Source: a virus. From it: a stretch of DNA of 43,093 nt. Both the position numbers and the translations under genes were made by a program. Below the pieces are notes generated by a model. That model was not told the DNA's origin. It saw nothing but the letters and a program-made list of their open reading frames with translations, and ran no database searches. Positions 19,301 to 26,250 of the stretch are shown piece by piece (the first letter of the stretch is position 1; every line of letters starts with the position of its first letter). The DNA is taken from positions 1 through 43,093 of IMG/VR virus record IMGVR_UViG_3300042558_001849; one strand, given 5' to 3'.

Positions 19301-20390
19301 GTTCATCCAGCCACTCTATTGCAAAGTCATAAGTTTCGTCTCTAAGAAACCCTTTAAACAAATGTGCCTCTTTTGCTGGTACTTTCTTTTCTAGCCATTC
19401 TACTTGAATGTTGTTGGCCAGAAGTTGATATTCTAAAGGTTCAACTGCTTGATGTTTCCCCAATAACAACGTTTCATCATTGGTGACTATGTGACTAGAA
19501 GTGTCATATACTACCCGTTTAGAAAGGGCTGTGTTGATGTCTAAGACGGTTGCATTCGAGAAATTAGAAAGGTTAATAGAAGTAGTTCCCTGAGAATACT
19601 CTCCAAAATTGTAAACTACTTGTCCGTTTCTGGTCTGGGTTACTAGGATTACTGTAAAATATTGAAAAGGCGAATATACGCATTCTACACTGAGATCAAA
19701 CCCTATGTCTTGTTTGTAACTTTGGTTTTTAACCACGTCACTGAAATAAAAATCAGAAAAAGTAATTCCATCCTCAGAATAAGCAATTCCAACTTGATAG
19801 GTTCCTGTGGAAAAACTTCCTTGTTTGTTTGTCTTGAGTTTAAGACAAGGAGGTTTGTGAGTTTTATTCAATCTGATTTTATTACAATCCAAAGCATCAG
19901 TTGTGATAATCCCACACGTCAAACAATCACTAGCATTAGTAACTTTGGGGTAATTTCCTAATAAAGTTTGATCTATGTTTAAATACCTGTTAGGATTCTT
20001 TCCGTCTATCCAGTAAATTATTCTTTCGTTTGTTTCATTGAGTCTCTTAGACACACCACGAATAGGAAACAAAGGGTCAAAGTTCAAACAAGGATCATTT
20101 ATTAATTCTGTTTGAGTGCAGTTTTCCAAGTTTACTAAAACTAGTTTAGAACTAGAACCTTTAAGACCTACTATGTATTGAAACTTATCTAATGAAATGG
20201 CTCCTACAAATGTGTCTGTAAATTTTACACACAACTCATTGGAGAGCATGTTTTGAATAAACACCTCTGAATTACCTTCGTGCCCTTTTACAGTCCCGTT
20301 CAACATATAAACCAAATCTCTCTGCTCTAAGGCTGAGAAATGTGAGTCCAAGTTTAATTTAGGAAATGCAAGATTTTTTACAGTCTTCAT
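16308..20390 (-). CDS. Tail muzzle / stabilisation protein, P22 gp10-like (1,360 aa)
   Basis: This is a very long, beta-rich protein directly after two ring/adaptor-type genes, exactly where crAss-like phages encode the giant 'muzzle' (stabilisation) protein related to podovirus tail-needle-hub proteins. It begins with NLAFPKLNLDSHFSALEQRDLVYMLNG, matching the usual start of this family in which the N-terminal strand precedes 'alNG' and a propeller-like repeat region. Paired Cys residues occur around 158-185 and again around 413-470. It is rich in Tyr, Trp and Asn, as expected for an exposed tail protein. The start overlaps the upstream stop as ATGA. The name rests on position, size and general sequence character. 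Confidence 0.75.
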   Translation of the reverse strand: MKTVKNLAFPKLNLDSHFSALEQRDLVYMLNGTVKGHEGNSEVFIQNMLSNELCVKFTDTFVGAISLDKFQYIVGLKGSSSKLVLVNLENCTQTELINDPCLNFDPLFPIRGVSKRLNETNERIIYWIDGKNPNRYLNIDQTLLGNYPKVTNASDCLTCGIITTDALDCNKIRLNKTHKPPCLKLKTNKQGSFSTGTYQVGIAYSEDGITFSDFYFSDVVKNQSYKQDIGFDLSVECVYSPFQYFTVILVTQTRNGQVVYNFGEYSQGTTSINLSNFSNATVLDINTALSKRVVYDTSSHIVTNDETLLLGKHQAVEPLEYQLLANNIQVEWLEKKVPAKEAHLFKGFLRDETYDFAIEWLDELGRRRGVYHIPGRALGPNYMLTTPTGVVTENADIPESLYTYENLEPCADVPTKVWEVKNTAYITSVVAGDCIACLEVPTVTKVGKMGYYECKDLKYPDENRWGNLRCQPIRRHRFPSSDLTHIHNNGTCFTETITEILGFDEDNQPVLSSYDVTKFVPDNCVNILGVRLKNVSPPVVNGQSMTGWKYRLLYSDRTGNKSILHKGLLYNVNKEVDKGTEIMYPNYPYNDLKKDVYLSKTQTNESTGFPNHLHADLYYKNRFTYHSPDIHYRETRNEFGTELKMYTEEIGKITSKFNEVYRHPKVGIGATVPDVKTSHPYAQQFDSYAQFESFQVFQEPLDERRKIEQSQWLYPIKQFVSNGERFNNKERETSYYLEVEKDVPNPINEDTSRFTRGDIDCRDSTQPCDNITIGGVEYPIQAVSYYVGVRTPQKNQYGNVNQPTYIPVESCFKNYNLQADFFGGDTYISRHSDFRKMPMFDEYLYDVPYNTEYNYRDKRNVWYPTYWYDNLTSAGDKARLSCFINNSLESGADFGYFYLWVTGCPYYWCESEFIGNFREQDMTPNSRFFPETTYFELSKADNIRLQPTYLYDFSLLNKTVEEIKLSGYTKSDANFTVTYSLKNDLQSAGDNWLKFLPLNYTILPQIYGEFTGLHYIDQYSIFFLFENMILYSQEDYTFQTNEGNTIFLAQGDIFSKRLRKVANEFTGYSGSVDPNSFINTRFGTFYLDRYRKKLFQWTGQLKELVGVSSFLETYLSNTNPGYKNSLVTVYDNFTGMLFFTDKLTGWTISYSPYTDGFISFHSFVPDWYLTMPNNFCSVKNNGIWKHNKKYDYQRYYGSVELFDVGFVEVQQEDSELQSISVIVDFIKVEGYKKFAYSKKFFDQVFVYNNNSSTGILTLLLKDRNDRTQSLSQNREGQAEVTRIKGNTFNINKLENNHSQGAILEYQSNGMYYFPLNIVDKPPTVRETIKGKWNVIHLRAAQSDKIILQLNEPLTDAINQK

Positions 20391-21187
20391 AAATAATGTG
20401 TGTTTCTAGGTCTGATGAAATTCTTATAGGCTGAATATCTTTTGTTTAAGACTGCTCTTAAATTGTAAAAGTCTTTAACTTCATTCATTTTATAAAACGA
20501 ACGTGCTATTGCTTGTTTTTCCACCAATTTATTTTGGAGGTATTGGAGCCTCTGGATAGCGTCAGATACCTGATTAAGATAGAGCACCTCAAGACACTCA
20601 ACCTCCATTGCTGTTTCTATCCAATCTGTAATCTGGGTATGGTCAGGCACTAAAAACTCTTCTCCATCCCAATTGTCAGATAGGTAAGTAAGAATAATAT
20701 TCCCGCTAAAATTTGCATAAATCTTACCGTTCTGAATAGTAATAGAATCGCCTACTCTGCTGTCTAAATGGACCGGAAACAAAGAAGTGTATTTGATTTT
20801 TTCAAGATTAAACTCCTGTATAATCTCTATAAGATTTCCGCAAGTATCTTGGCAATAATCAAATTTAGTTTTGCATACTGGAATACTTACTACTTCCCTT
20901 TCCGAGATTCTCATAATTCCTTGTTCTCTTTCATTCAAATCGTAATACTCGACTTGTTCATAGCCCATAATACTTTCTACTTTGAAAAAATCACAAGGCA
21001 GATCACATTGTTTGTCTTGAATATTGAGAGTTACCACTTTTAATTGATGAGCCTTAAATCCTATTCTGTCAAGGCAAGATTTAATTGCTTTGTACAAATG
21101 AGACTCATCTACTGTACCTTGGGCAAAGTAAGTGGAGAGTCTGTTTTTTACGTTGTTTACGAGTACTTCACTGCTTATAAAATTCAT
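20387..21187 (-). CDS. Head-tail ring/adaptor protein (266 aa)
   Basis: The N-terminal helices (V-N-N-V-K-N-R-L-S and H-L-Y-K-A-I-K-S-C-L-D-R-I-G) are followed by a beta-rich middle with L-P-C-D-F-F-K-V. A helical C-terminal half contains D-H-T-Q-I-T-D-W-I-E-T-A-M. This helical-beta-helical order resembles P22 gp4-type connector proteins and the ring proteins that stack between portal and muzzle in crAss-like phages. The gene overlaps both neighbours by ATGA, including the muzzle gene that the ring would contact. The exact ring position cannot be told from sequence. Confidence 0.65.
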   Translation of the reverse strand: MNFISSEVLVNNVKNRLSTYFAQGTVDESHLYKAIKSCLDRIGFKAHQLKVVTLNIQDKQCDLPCDFFKVESIMGYEQVEYYDLNEREQGIMRISEREVVSIPVCKTKFDYCQDTCGNLIEIIQEFNLEKIKYTSLFPVHLDSRVGDSITIQNGKIYANFSGNIILTYLSDNWDGEEFLVPDHTQITDWIETAMEVECLEVLYLNQVSDAIQRLQYLQNKLVEKQAIARSFYKMNEVKDFYNLRAVLNKRYSAYKNFIRPRNTHYL

Positions 21188-21855
21188 ATTGAGTTCTCTC
21201 TTTGTGACTCTGACATGTTAACCACGTTGTCAGTTGGTCTGTTTAAAGTAGGTAACAATTTTTGGAGAGTGCTGGTTACAGCAGGAGCCACCAAATAACT
21301 AGGAACTCCACAAGGTTTGTCTAACATACTGGAACAAGGCTTAATTATGGGGTTACATTCACAGTCAACTTTAGTCTCAAAAAATACCCCACTTAACACC
21401 AAATTAGAATAAGATAGATTGGTCCACAAATACCCATCATAAATAAATGCAAACCTTCCCTTAGAATATCGCAGATTAGTTTTAATCTGAAACTCTAAAG
21501 GCGTAACCAAGGTTATATTGACAGAATTATCAGGTGTGGAAATAAACTGAACCAAAGGACCTGTTGATGTTTCAAACAAGTCAGGTATTTTAAAAAGTGA
21601 CTTATAAATCGAATAAGTTAAAGGTATGCTCAGATTACACAAAAGAGGTGAACTCTTTTCCATTTTCAAGCAGACTTTCTGCCAAGCCTCTGTGGTTTTA
21701 TAAATTTTTCTCTCGTTGTCCGCGTCTCTTTTAATAAAAACCTTGGCCTCTGAAACGAACTCATTCCACAAACCTCTGTTGGAGTACATGCTGTCTGATG
21801 TAGTCTCCTTGAGTGCTGACCTTAACCTTGCTACTATTGTTCCTATTGTGTCCAT
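21184..21855 (-). CDS. Head-tail ring/tail protein (223 aa)
   Basis: The N terminus (G-T-I-V-A-R-L-R-S-A-L-K-E) is helical, followed by R-G-L-W-N-E-F-V-S-E-A-K-V-F-I-K-R-D-A-D, a segment typical of crAss-like ring proteins. A beta-rich middle and a Cys-containing stretch (C-E-C-N-P...C-S-S-M...C-G-V-P) near residues 165-185 come next, then a disordered C terminus. It ends in an ATGA overlap with the next ring gene and starts 4 nt after the preceding stop. A place in the portal-to-muzzle collar is likely from context; the fold is not proven. Confidence 0.6.
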   Translation of the reverse strand: MDTIGTIVARLRSALKETTSDSMYSNRGLWNEFVSEAKVFIKRDADNERKIYKTTEAWQKVCLKMEKSSPLLCNLSIPLTYSIYKSLFKIPDLFETSTGPLVQFISTPDNSVNITLVTPLEFQIKTNLRYSKGRFAFIYDGYLWTNLSYSNLVLSGVFFETKVDCECNPIIKPCSSMLDKPCGVPSYLVAPAVTSTLQKLLPTLNRPTDNVVNMSESQRENSI

Positions 21856-21859
21856 TTAA

Positions 21860-22342
21860 TTACCTGTGTGGATTATTGACTGATTTTAGATTCGGAAACA
21901 CCAAAAAGTGCATATAACCTTTCTTGATTCTTTCCTTTAATGACATTCGGAGAGAGTAAGAACTTTTAAAATATCTTACACCACTCCATTTTGAAGGAAT
22001 TAACAACAAGTGTGCTCTAAATACTAATCCTCCTGTTTGTACATTCCTAAGGTACACTTTTTTGTTGGCTATTTTTGAAGATTTGTGGTCTATTGTTTTG
22101 CGTAAATTACCACTTACCCTCAATGTTCCCAAACCCTCGAAATAAACCCCGTCTGTATTGTTTACTACCTCAGAGGCTATTAAATAACCAAGTTGCCTCA
22201 AACAATTTTCGGATACTCCTTTAGTCCCTATCACGTTATTTTTTAGGTAGGTACTAATTGTGTCCTCACTGTAAAAGTTGTAATCACCTTGATTCTTTGT
22301 GGACCTGTATTCATTGTGAGGTGCTATGCAGTTATTGACCAT
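21860..22342 (-). CDS. Conserved virion-module protein with GLGTLRV motif, possibly IHF/HU-like (160 aa)
   Basis: The protein has a helical region (about 30-62), then N-T-D-G-V-Y-F-E-G-L-G-T-L-R-V-S-G, a basic stretch, Q-T-G-G-L-V-F-R-A-H-L and a basic C terminus (S-L-K-E-R-I-K-K-G). The G-x-G-T-L-x-V block recalls the turn of HU/IHF proteins, and crAss-like structural modules carry IHF-like genes. However, the HU DNA-binding arm (R-N-P-x-T-G) is not visible. The order LG-T-L-R-V, then T-G-G-x-x-F-R, also fits a widespread small phage structural protein family. I favour a conserved head-tail module protein and hold the IHF reading as the alternative. Confidence 0.5.
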   Translation of the reverse strand: MVNNCIAPHNEYRSTKNQGDYNFYSEDTISTYLKNNVIGTKGVSENCLRQLGYLIASEVVNNTDGVYFEGLGTLRVSGNLRKTIDHKSSKIANKKVYLRNVQTGGLVFRAHLLLIPSKWSGVRYFKSSYSLRMSLKERIKKGYMHFLVFPNLKSVNNPHR

Positions 22343-22389
22343 AAGATATGGAATTTATTTTAAATTGGGGCAAATTTTGTTTAATTTTT

Positions 22390-23499
22390 TTAGATAAAAA
22401 AGTAATGCTCTGTTATCTTGTTTTCAGAGAGGCTTAATATGTCCATGCAAACTCCTCTAGTGTTGGACATAAAGTTGGTTTGGACCCATTTTGAAGAACC
22501 AAATAAAGAGAGAACATTTTTGTACCTAAAGAATTTGTTGTATTGGGTGTTGGCTTGATGAAGGTCACCCTTAATAAAATGAATGTATTTAGAACTTAAC
22601 CCTACTTGGTCTATGTAAGACTTGATGTAAAGTTCTGTCTTCTGGTCAAGATTTAATGGTAAACCGTGTTTCATGTCTTTCCAATCTTTTCCGTGGCATA
22701 TTAAAAATGTGTGATCTTCTATCTCAAAATGCTCAATAAACTTATTTCCTACTACGCAATAAATTCCTTTCAATTCTAAGAGAGAAGCAAGGTTATTGTT
22801 AAGAACCCACTCTAATTCCCCTCCGTGGTTTGAATCTCCTACTGACCTAAACTCTATGGCTCCAGAATAATGGTTTTGAAGTGTGGTAAAAAAGTCAAGA
22901 TGACTTTGCATAAACACTCTGTAAACTTCTTTTGTGTCCAAGTTCTGGGGGAGCCTGTGACTCCTAGAACCTGTATAACCTTCTTGCCCGTCAATTGCAT
23001 CCCCTAGATCACATACTATTATTTTTGAGAAATGAAAAATAGTGTCTAAGTTAATTATTTCATTTAAAACCAATTGAAGCCGTTCCTGAAATATTTTTCC
23101 AGAATAGTTATTTTCTAACATAGAGTCTTCACTAACTTTTGCTCCTATGTGTTTGTCTGAAAGATACACCAAAAGAACGTTTGAGTTCTCTTTAGGATTT
23201 ACTTGGAGAATAGAAGGCTCAAATTGAACTTCTTTTATTTCTTCCTCATTGAACCGGACTTGTAAAGAAACTTTTCCTTTGTTGTTTACCCAAGCCCTTT
23301 CTATGGTTGAATTTTCAGGCAAATTGGTAAGCATATCTGGAAGGCTTTTTTCTACTAAACCTTCTTTGTATTGCTTTTTTGCTTCTCTGATTTCATCTTC
23401 TGTGGCTTTATAAGTGGCTTTCAATTGGTTAAAAGAATACGTAATTCTGATTGGGTTTTCAGTAAATGCAAGTACTATTTCTTTAATTTTTTCTAGCAT
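22390..23499 (-). CDS. Calcineurin-like metallophosphoesterase (369 aa)
   Basis: The motifs of this superfamily occur in order. They are D115-x-H117 in Y-L-S-D-K-H-I-G, G-D167-A-I-D170 in C-D-L-G-D-A-I-D-G, N224-H225 in V-G-D-S-N-H-G-G, H269 in L-I-C-H-G-K-D, and H314 in I-K-G-D-L-H-Q. These supply the usual two-metal site. The N-terminal 100 residues look like a helical and beta extension that may bind nucleic acid. The substrate is unknown; phage relatives include nucleases and phosphodiesterases. The gene has its own promoter-like box 5 nt before ATG and follows an intrinsic terminator, so it starts a separate transcription unit inside the structural region. Confidence 0.85.
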   Translation of the reverse strand: MLEKIKEIVLAFTENPIRITYSFNQLKATYKATEDEIREAKKQYKEGLVEKSLPDMLTNLPENSTIERAWVNNKGKVSLQVRFNEEEIKEVQFEPSILQVNPKENSNVLLVYLSDKHIGAKVSEDSMLENNYSGKIFQERLQLVLNEIINLDTIFHFSKIIVCDLGDAIDGQEGYTGSRSHRLPQNLDTKEVYRVFMQSHLDFFTTLQNHYSGAIEFRSVGDSNHGGELEWVLNNNLASLLELKGIYCVVGNKFIEHFEIEDHTFLICHGKDWKDMKHGLPLNLDQKTELYIKSYIDQVGLSSKYIHFIKGDLHQANTQYNKFFRYKNVLSLFGSSKWVQTNFMSNTRGVCMDILSLSENKITEHYFFI

Positions 23500-23504
23500 G
23501 GTTG

Positions 23505-23512
23505 CAAAGTTA
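23505..23512 (-). promoter_or_regulatory. Bacteroidetes-type -7 box (TAACTTTG) before the phosphoesterase gene
   Basis: Read on the minus strand, TAACTTTG matches TAnnTTTG exactly and ends 5 nt before ATG at 23499. A TTTA about 18 nt upstream may stand in for the -33 box. A start about 5-8 nt downstream would leave almost no 5' leader. Confidence 0.6.
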
Positions 23513-23582
23513 CAAACTTTTCCATTGTTATAAAGGTTTTTATATTTCTGGAACTAATAAATAAAATTATTAAGGGTAGCAT

Positions 23583-23613
23583 ATAAATAAAAAGGCAAAC
23601 ATTACTGCTTGCC
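23583..23613 (-). terminator. Intrinsic terminator after the fibre-like gene
   Basis: On the minus strand GGCAAGC pairs with GTTTGCC (7 bp with one G-T) around a 6-nt loop, followed by TTTTTATTTAT. It lies 58 nt after the stop at 23672. A 12-base T run on the minus strand (23635-23646) lies between the stop and the hairpin. It would end the capsid-to-fibre transcript before the phosphoesterase unit. Confidence 0.8.
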
Positions 23614-23671
23614 CTCCAAACCTATTAATATATGAAAAAAAAAAAATTTAAAAGCCGTTCTTTATTTTATC

Positions 23672-24196
23672 TTAAAGTACCACCCATCCGTAGGAAGCCG
23701 CATTTGTTTTAATGTATGCTACTCTTAACACTCGACTTGGAAGTGCTCCTACGATAATATTATAGGAAGGACTTGTCAATACTGGATTATAACCATAAGG
23801 CAAAGGAATGTTAAAACTCCAAGCACCCGACGCAGTAGGAGTTGTGTTTATAAAAGTATAAATTTTATCTGCGTATGCAAGATTTCCCACAGGAAGAGTT
23901 ACAGTAGCATTTACGTTGGTTACAGATTCAAGGTCTTGTAAAAAGATTACACTGGAATTGGCTCCAAGAGTAAAGTTACCATCCCCTATTGTGTGAAATT
24001 CTGACACCAATGGTGCAGGATTTCCTGTTATACTTTGAAGGATATTGGTCAAAGACCTAGAAGAATTGGGTACAACATTTTCTCCCAATAAAGGTTCTTT
24101 GTTAAATATAACACAATCAGTGTTGATTGTTGTTCCACAACCCAAGCAAGGTTGTATAGGAGTACAAGTAGTACAAGGTTGAGCGCAGTTACACAT
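23672..24196 (-). CDS. Cys-rich N terminus, beta-rich fibre-like protein (174 aa)
   Basis: The first 28 residues hold eight Cys, as C-N-C, C-T-T-C, C-L-G-C-G and one more Cys. A short helix-prone connector (S-L-T-N-I-L-Q-S-I) and a beta-rich C-terminal domain rich in Thr, Asn, Val and Gly with no charged core follow. This layout suits a trimeric head- or tail-fibre protein with an N-terminal attachment segment. It shares the N-terminal Cys theme with the two genes before it and is separated from them by a direct stop/start overlap at 24196. An intrinsic terminator follows. Receptor binding or decoration is inference. Confidence 0.6.
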   Translation of the reverse strand: MCNCAQPCTTCTPIQPCLGCGTTINTDCVIFNKEPLLGENVVPNSSRSLTNILQSITGNPAPLVSEFHTIGDGNFTLGANSSVIFLQDLESVTNVNATVTLPVGNLAYADKIYTFINTTPTASGAWSFNIPLPYGYNPVLTSPSYNIIVGALPSRVLRVAYIKTNAASYGWVVL

Positions 24197-24813
24197 TATT
24201 TTTTATATTGTATTCCGTCCAAAAATATAGAACCAATTAAACTTGTAACAGGAGTTATACCTGTCCAAACCATAGTTGCTACACCAGAGGTGGATATTTG
24301 AAGAAATGGTTGCTCGTTTGCTACATTGGGCAAAGAGTAACTGTGAGAAAATGTTAATCTTTTAGTGTTGGTAGGAATTAAGTCCGCAGGTACATTAAAT
24401 ATGGGAACAAGAGTAGAACCAGCATTAATAGTGCCTGAAAGTTTTACCCAACCGTCTTGAATGTATCCAGTTGCGGGGTTATTAGATTCCACATTGGCCC
24501 ACCTTTCTAAAAGGACAAGAGGATAATTTAGCAATGGGGAAGGCCCACATCCTGAGCCACACCCACAACCAGAATCTTGCTCTAAAGTGCATACCTTGGC
24601 TATGAGTGCTTCTATGATTGACTTGAGGTTTTTATCACAACCAAGAGTAAGGCAAGCAGTATCTACTGCTTTCCAGTTGATTTCTCCTTGCTTATCAACC
24701 AGCCATTTAAGCCAGTCATTCAGAGTATTCCCACAAAAATTAGCATGGTCAGGCTTCATAAGGCTGACTTCTGCTACTTGATTTGTTGAAATTGGATTAA
24801 TAATGTTGCTCAT
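24196..24813 (-). CDS. Fibre-like protein with Cys/Gly-rich hinge (205 aa)
   Basis: The N-terminal 75 residues are helical, with N-D-W-L-K-W-L-V-D-K and S-I-I-E-A-L-I-A-K-V-C-T-L-E, a short coiled-coil-like region. A Cys/Gly hinge (C-G-C-G-S-G-C-G) follows at about 82-90. The last 115 residues are beta-rich and jelly-roll-like, with D-G-W-V-K-L-S-G and an S-I-F-L-D-G-I-Q-Y end. The architecture suggests a trimeric decoration or receptor-binding fibre. It starts inside the end of the 35-residue gene and overlaps the next gene's start. Confidence 0.6.
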   Translation of the reverse strand: MSNIINPISTNQVAEVSLMKPDHANFCGNTLNDWLKWLVDKQGEINWKAVDTACLTLGCDKNLKSIIEALIAKVCTLEQDSGCGCGSGCGPSPLLNYPLVLLERWANVESNNPATGYIQDGWVKLSGTINAGSTLVPIFNVPADLIPTNTKRLTFSHSYSLPNVANEQPFLQISTSGVATMVWTGITPVTSLIGSIFLDGIQYKK

Positions 24814-24904
24814 ATATAGTTATTAACTCTTCACAAGTTAATTTTTTTTGTTTACCTATTCCTAGATATTTGTTAAGAATAAAAGCATAAACTTTTGTGT
24901 TCAT
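24797..24904 (-). CDS. Microprotein (35 aa) coupled by ATGA
   Basis: ATG at 24904 overlaps the preceding TGA as ATGA, and TAA at 24797-24799 lies inside the next gene, which begins at 24813. The peptide is basic and helical (M-N-T-K-V-Y-A-F-I-L-N-K-Y-L-G, then K-Q-K-K-L-T-C-E-E-L). The tight coupling on both sides makes it likely to be translated. The function is unknown. Confidence 0.6.
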   Translation of the reverse strand: MNTKVYAFILNKYLGIGKQKKLTCEELITIYEQHY

Positions 24905-25119
24905 AATATGTAATTATTAAACATGTTACAATCTTTAGAGTAAAGGTTTAAAGCACTTTTTATAAAGGAAACTTGACTAAAATTTTCGTTTGCTATTGCC
25001 TGCTCCAATTTTGTCAACAACTCTTCTTGAGTGTAAACACAATCTTGAGGTATTGCAACTACTTCTTTGTTTGCTTTGTTCATTAAGGCTGCTTTTGCAG
25101 CACAACTAGTACATGCCAT
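24901..25119 (-). CDS. Small Cys-containing protein (72 aa)
   Basis: It begins M-A-C-T-S-C-A-A-K-A. Two more Cys follow, one near residue 27 and one near residue 64, and the middle is helical and Glu/Leu-rich. It overlaps the upstream gene's end by 14 nt and the downstream microgene as ATGA. It could be a small structural adaptor or zinc-binding protein of the head-tail region. I do not recognise the family. Confidence 0.6.
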   Translation of the reverse strand: MACTSCAAKAALMNKANKEVVAIPQDCVYTQEELLTKLEQAIANENFSQVSFIKSALNLYSKDCNMFNNYIL

Positions 25120-25561
25120 ATTTTGCGTTGATTTGATTAAAGATTATAATTCCTTTTGAGCATTCTTCACTAGTACCATTAACAAGACTTTTTGCAACTT
25201 CTAAGTAAAGTAAATCCTCCAAACCTTCGCACTTGTTGGCAAAGATAAGTATCTTTTTCCTTAGATTCCAAAAACGAAGATAATTTATTTTTATAAAAAC
25301 CTCTTCATTAGGACAAACAGAAAATATTAACTTGTAAACACCATCTCCTAGAGTAGTATCCCCCCAACCTAATTCTTGTGTTCCTAGCATTAGTCTGTGC
25401 TCAGGAACAAAAAAAGTGTTGAATGGTTGGGTAAAATTGGGTGGCGTTACACTCAATAAAGAGTTAGTAATTGGCACGTCAGGATTATACCTAGAACAGT
25501 CCCAGATCACAAATTCTTTTTCTGTGTCTTTAATTTCAAAATTTAATACTGTCTTGTTCAT
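25106..25561 (-). CDS. Hypothetical head-tail module protein (151 aa)
   Basis: The first 95 residues look like a beta-sandwich with alternating hydrophobic strands, including F-V-I-W-D-C-S-R-Y and V-Y-K-L-I-F-S-V-C-P. The last 50 are helical (L-R-F-W-N-L-R-K-K-I-L-I-F-A-N-K-C). It starts in a stop/start overlap with the 214-residue ring-like gene, so it is probably a ring or tail-hub component. I cannot assign a named family. Confidence 0.6.
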   Translation of the reverse strand: MNKTVLNFEIKDTEKEFVIWDCSRYNPDVPITNSLLSVTPPNFTQPFNTFFVPEHRLMLGTQELGWGDTTLGDGVYKLIFSVCPNEEVFIKINYLRFWNLRKKILIFANKCEGLEDLLYLEVAKSLVNGTSEECSKGIIIFNQINAKYGMY

Positions 25562-26205
25562 TAAGTTGTTGCTTTTTGTCCAGATGTCTGGTATCTAAAT
25601 GAGTCTCCATTGTCAGAAGCCAATTGATTGACTGCCATTGTTAGAATTTCAATAAGAGAAGATTCCTGAAATTCAGGGTTTATGTTTACATTAAGGTTTC
25701 CAAATTCATCTGAGTAGCCATCCTCCATATTGACTAAAGTAGGTACTCTGTAATAAAGCAGTTCTATTTTGTTTATGTTGAAATCGCCATAAACTTTTAA
25801 CTTTTTGCCACTTATAGTTACAATGGATTCTGCCCATTCTAAGGAAGGTTTCCAATTGTCATCACTTAGAAGTCTGTTTATTTCTTCTTCTTTTTTAGGG
25901 TAAAGAAACAACTGACAAGGTGTAAATCCTAATGCTCTTCTAAAGTGGTAGTAATCCCCGGGGAGTAGACCTTCCCAGTAGCCTTCCTTTTTGACTGGTT
26001 CAAATTCATACGTAGTAGATAAGATGTCTATTTCATCAGTCCTAATTATGTTAGAACTTGAAATTTTACACCTTTCTTCCACCCAAGTAGTTTGAGCAGC
26101 ATTAAAAGTCCTTACAAAAATGTGTTTTGGTACATTATTACCGTAATTGGTAGATAAAGCATTTAACCTGTCTTGGATGTATAAATAGCAATCTGTTATT
26201 GTCAT
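25561..26205 (-). CDS. Head-tail connector / ring protein (214 aa)
   Basis: The N-terminal helices (I-T-D-C-Y-L-Y-I-Q-D-R-L-N-A-L-S, then I-F-V-R-T-F-N-A-A-Q-T-T-W) are followed by strands and a Y-Y-H-F segment. A beta hairpin region with I-E-L-L-Y-Y-R-V-P comes next, then a C-terminal helix beginning near E-S-S-L-I-E-I-L-T. This matches the helical-beta-helical build of podovirus and crAss-like ring proteins. The start lies 9 nt after a strong hairpin that follows the 663-residue gene, so its translation may be dampened relative to that gene. Confidence 0.65.
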   Translation of the reverse strand: MTITDCYLYIQDRLNALSTNYGNNVPKHIFVRTFNAAQTTWVEERCKISSSNIIRTDEIDILSTTYEFEPVKKEGYWEGLLPGDYYHFRRALGFTPCQLFLYPKKEEEINRLLSDDNWKPSLEWAESIVTISGKKLKVYGDFNINKIELLYYRVPTLVNMEDGYSDEFGNLNVNINPEFQESSLIEILTMAVNQLASDNGDSFRYQTSGQKATT

Positions 26206-26214
26206 AATAAAGGA

Positions 26215-26236
26215 GCAGGGGCTTTTACACCCCTGC
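26215..26236. terminator. GC-rich hairpin after the 663-aa gene
   Basis: GCAGGGG pairs with CCCCTGC (7 bp) around an 8-nt loop. It begins 14 nt after the stop of the 663-residue gene and ends 9 nt before the next ATG. No T run follows on the minus strand, whereas TATTTTT follows on the plus strand. It could protect the 3' end, attenuate sense reading or stop antisense transcription. Confidence 0.6.
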
Positions 26237-26250
26237 CGTATTTTTAATTA

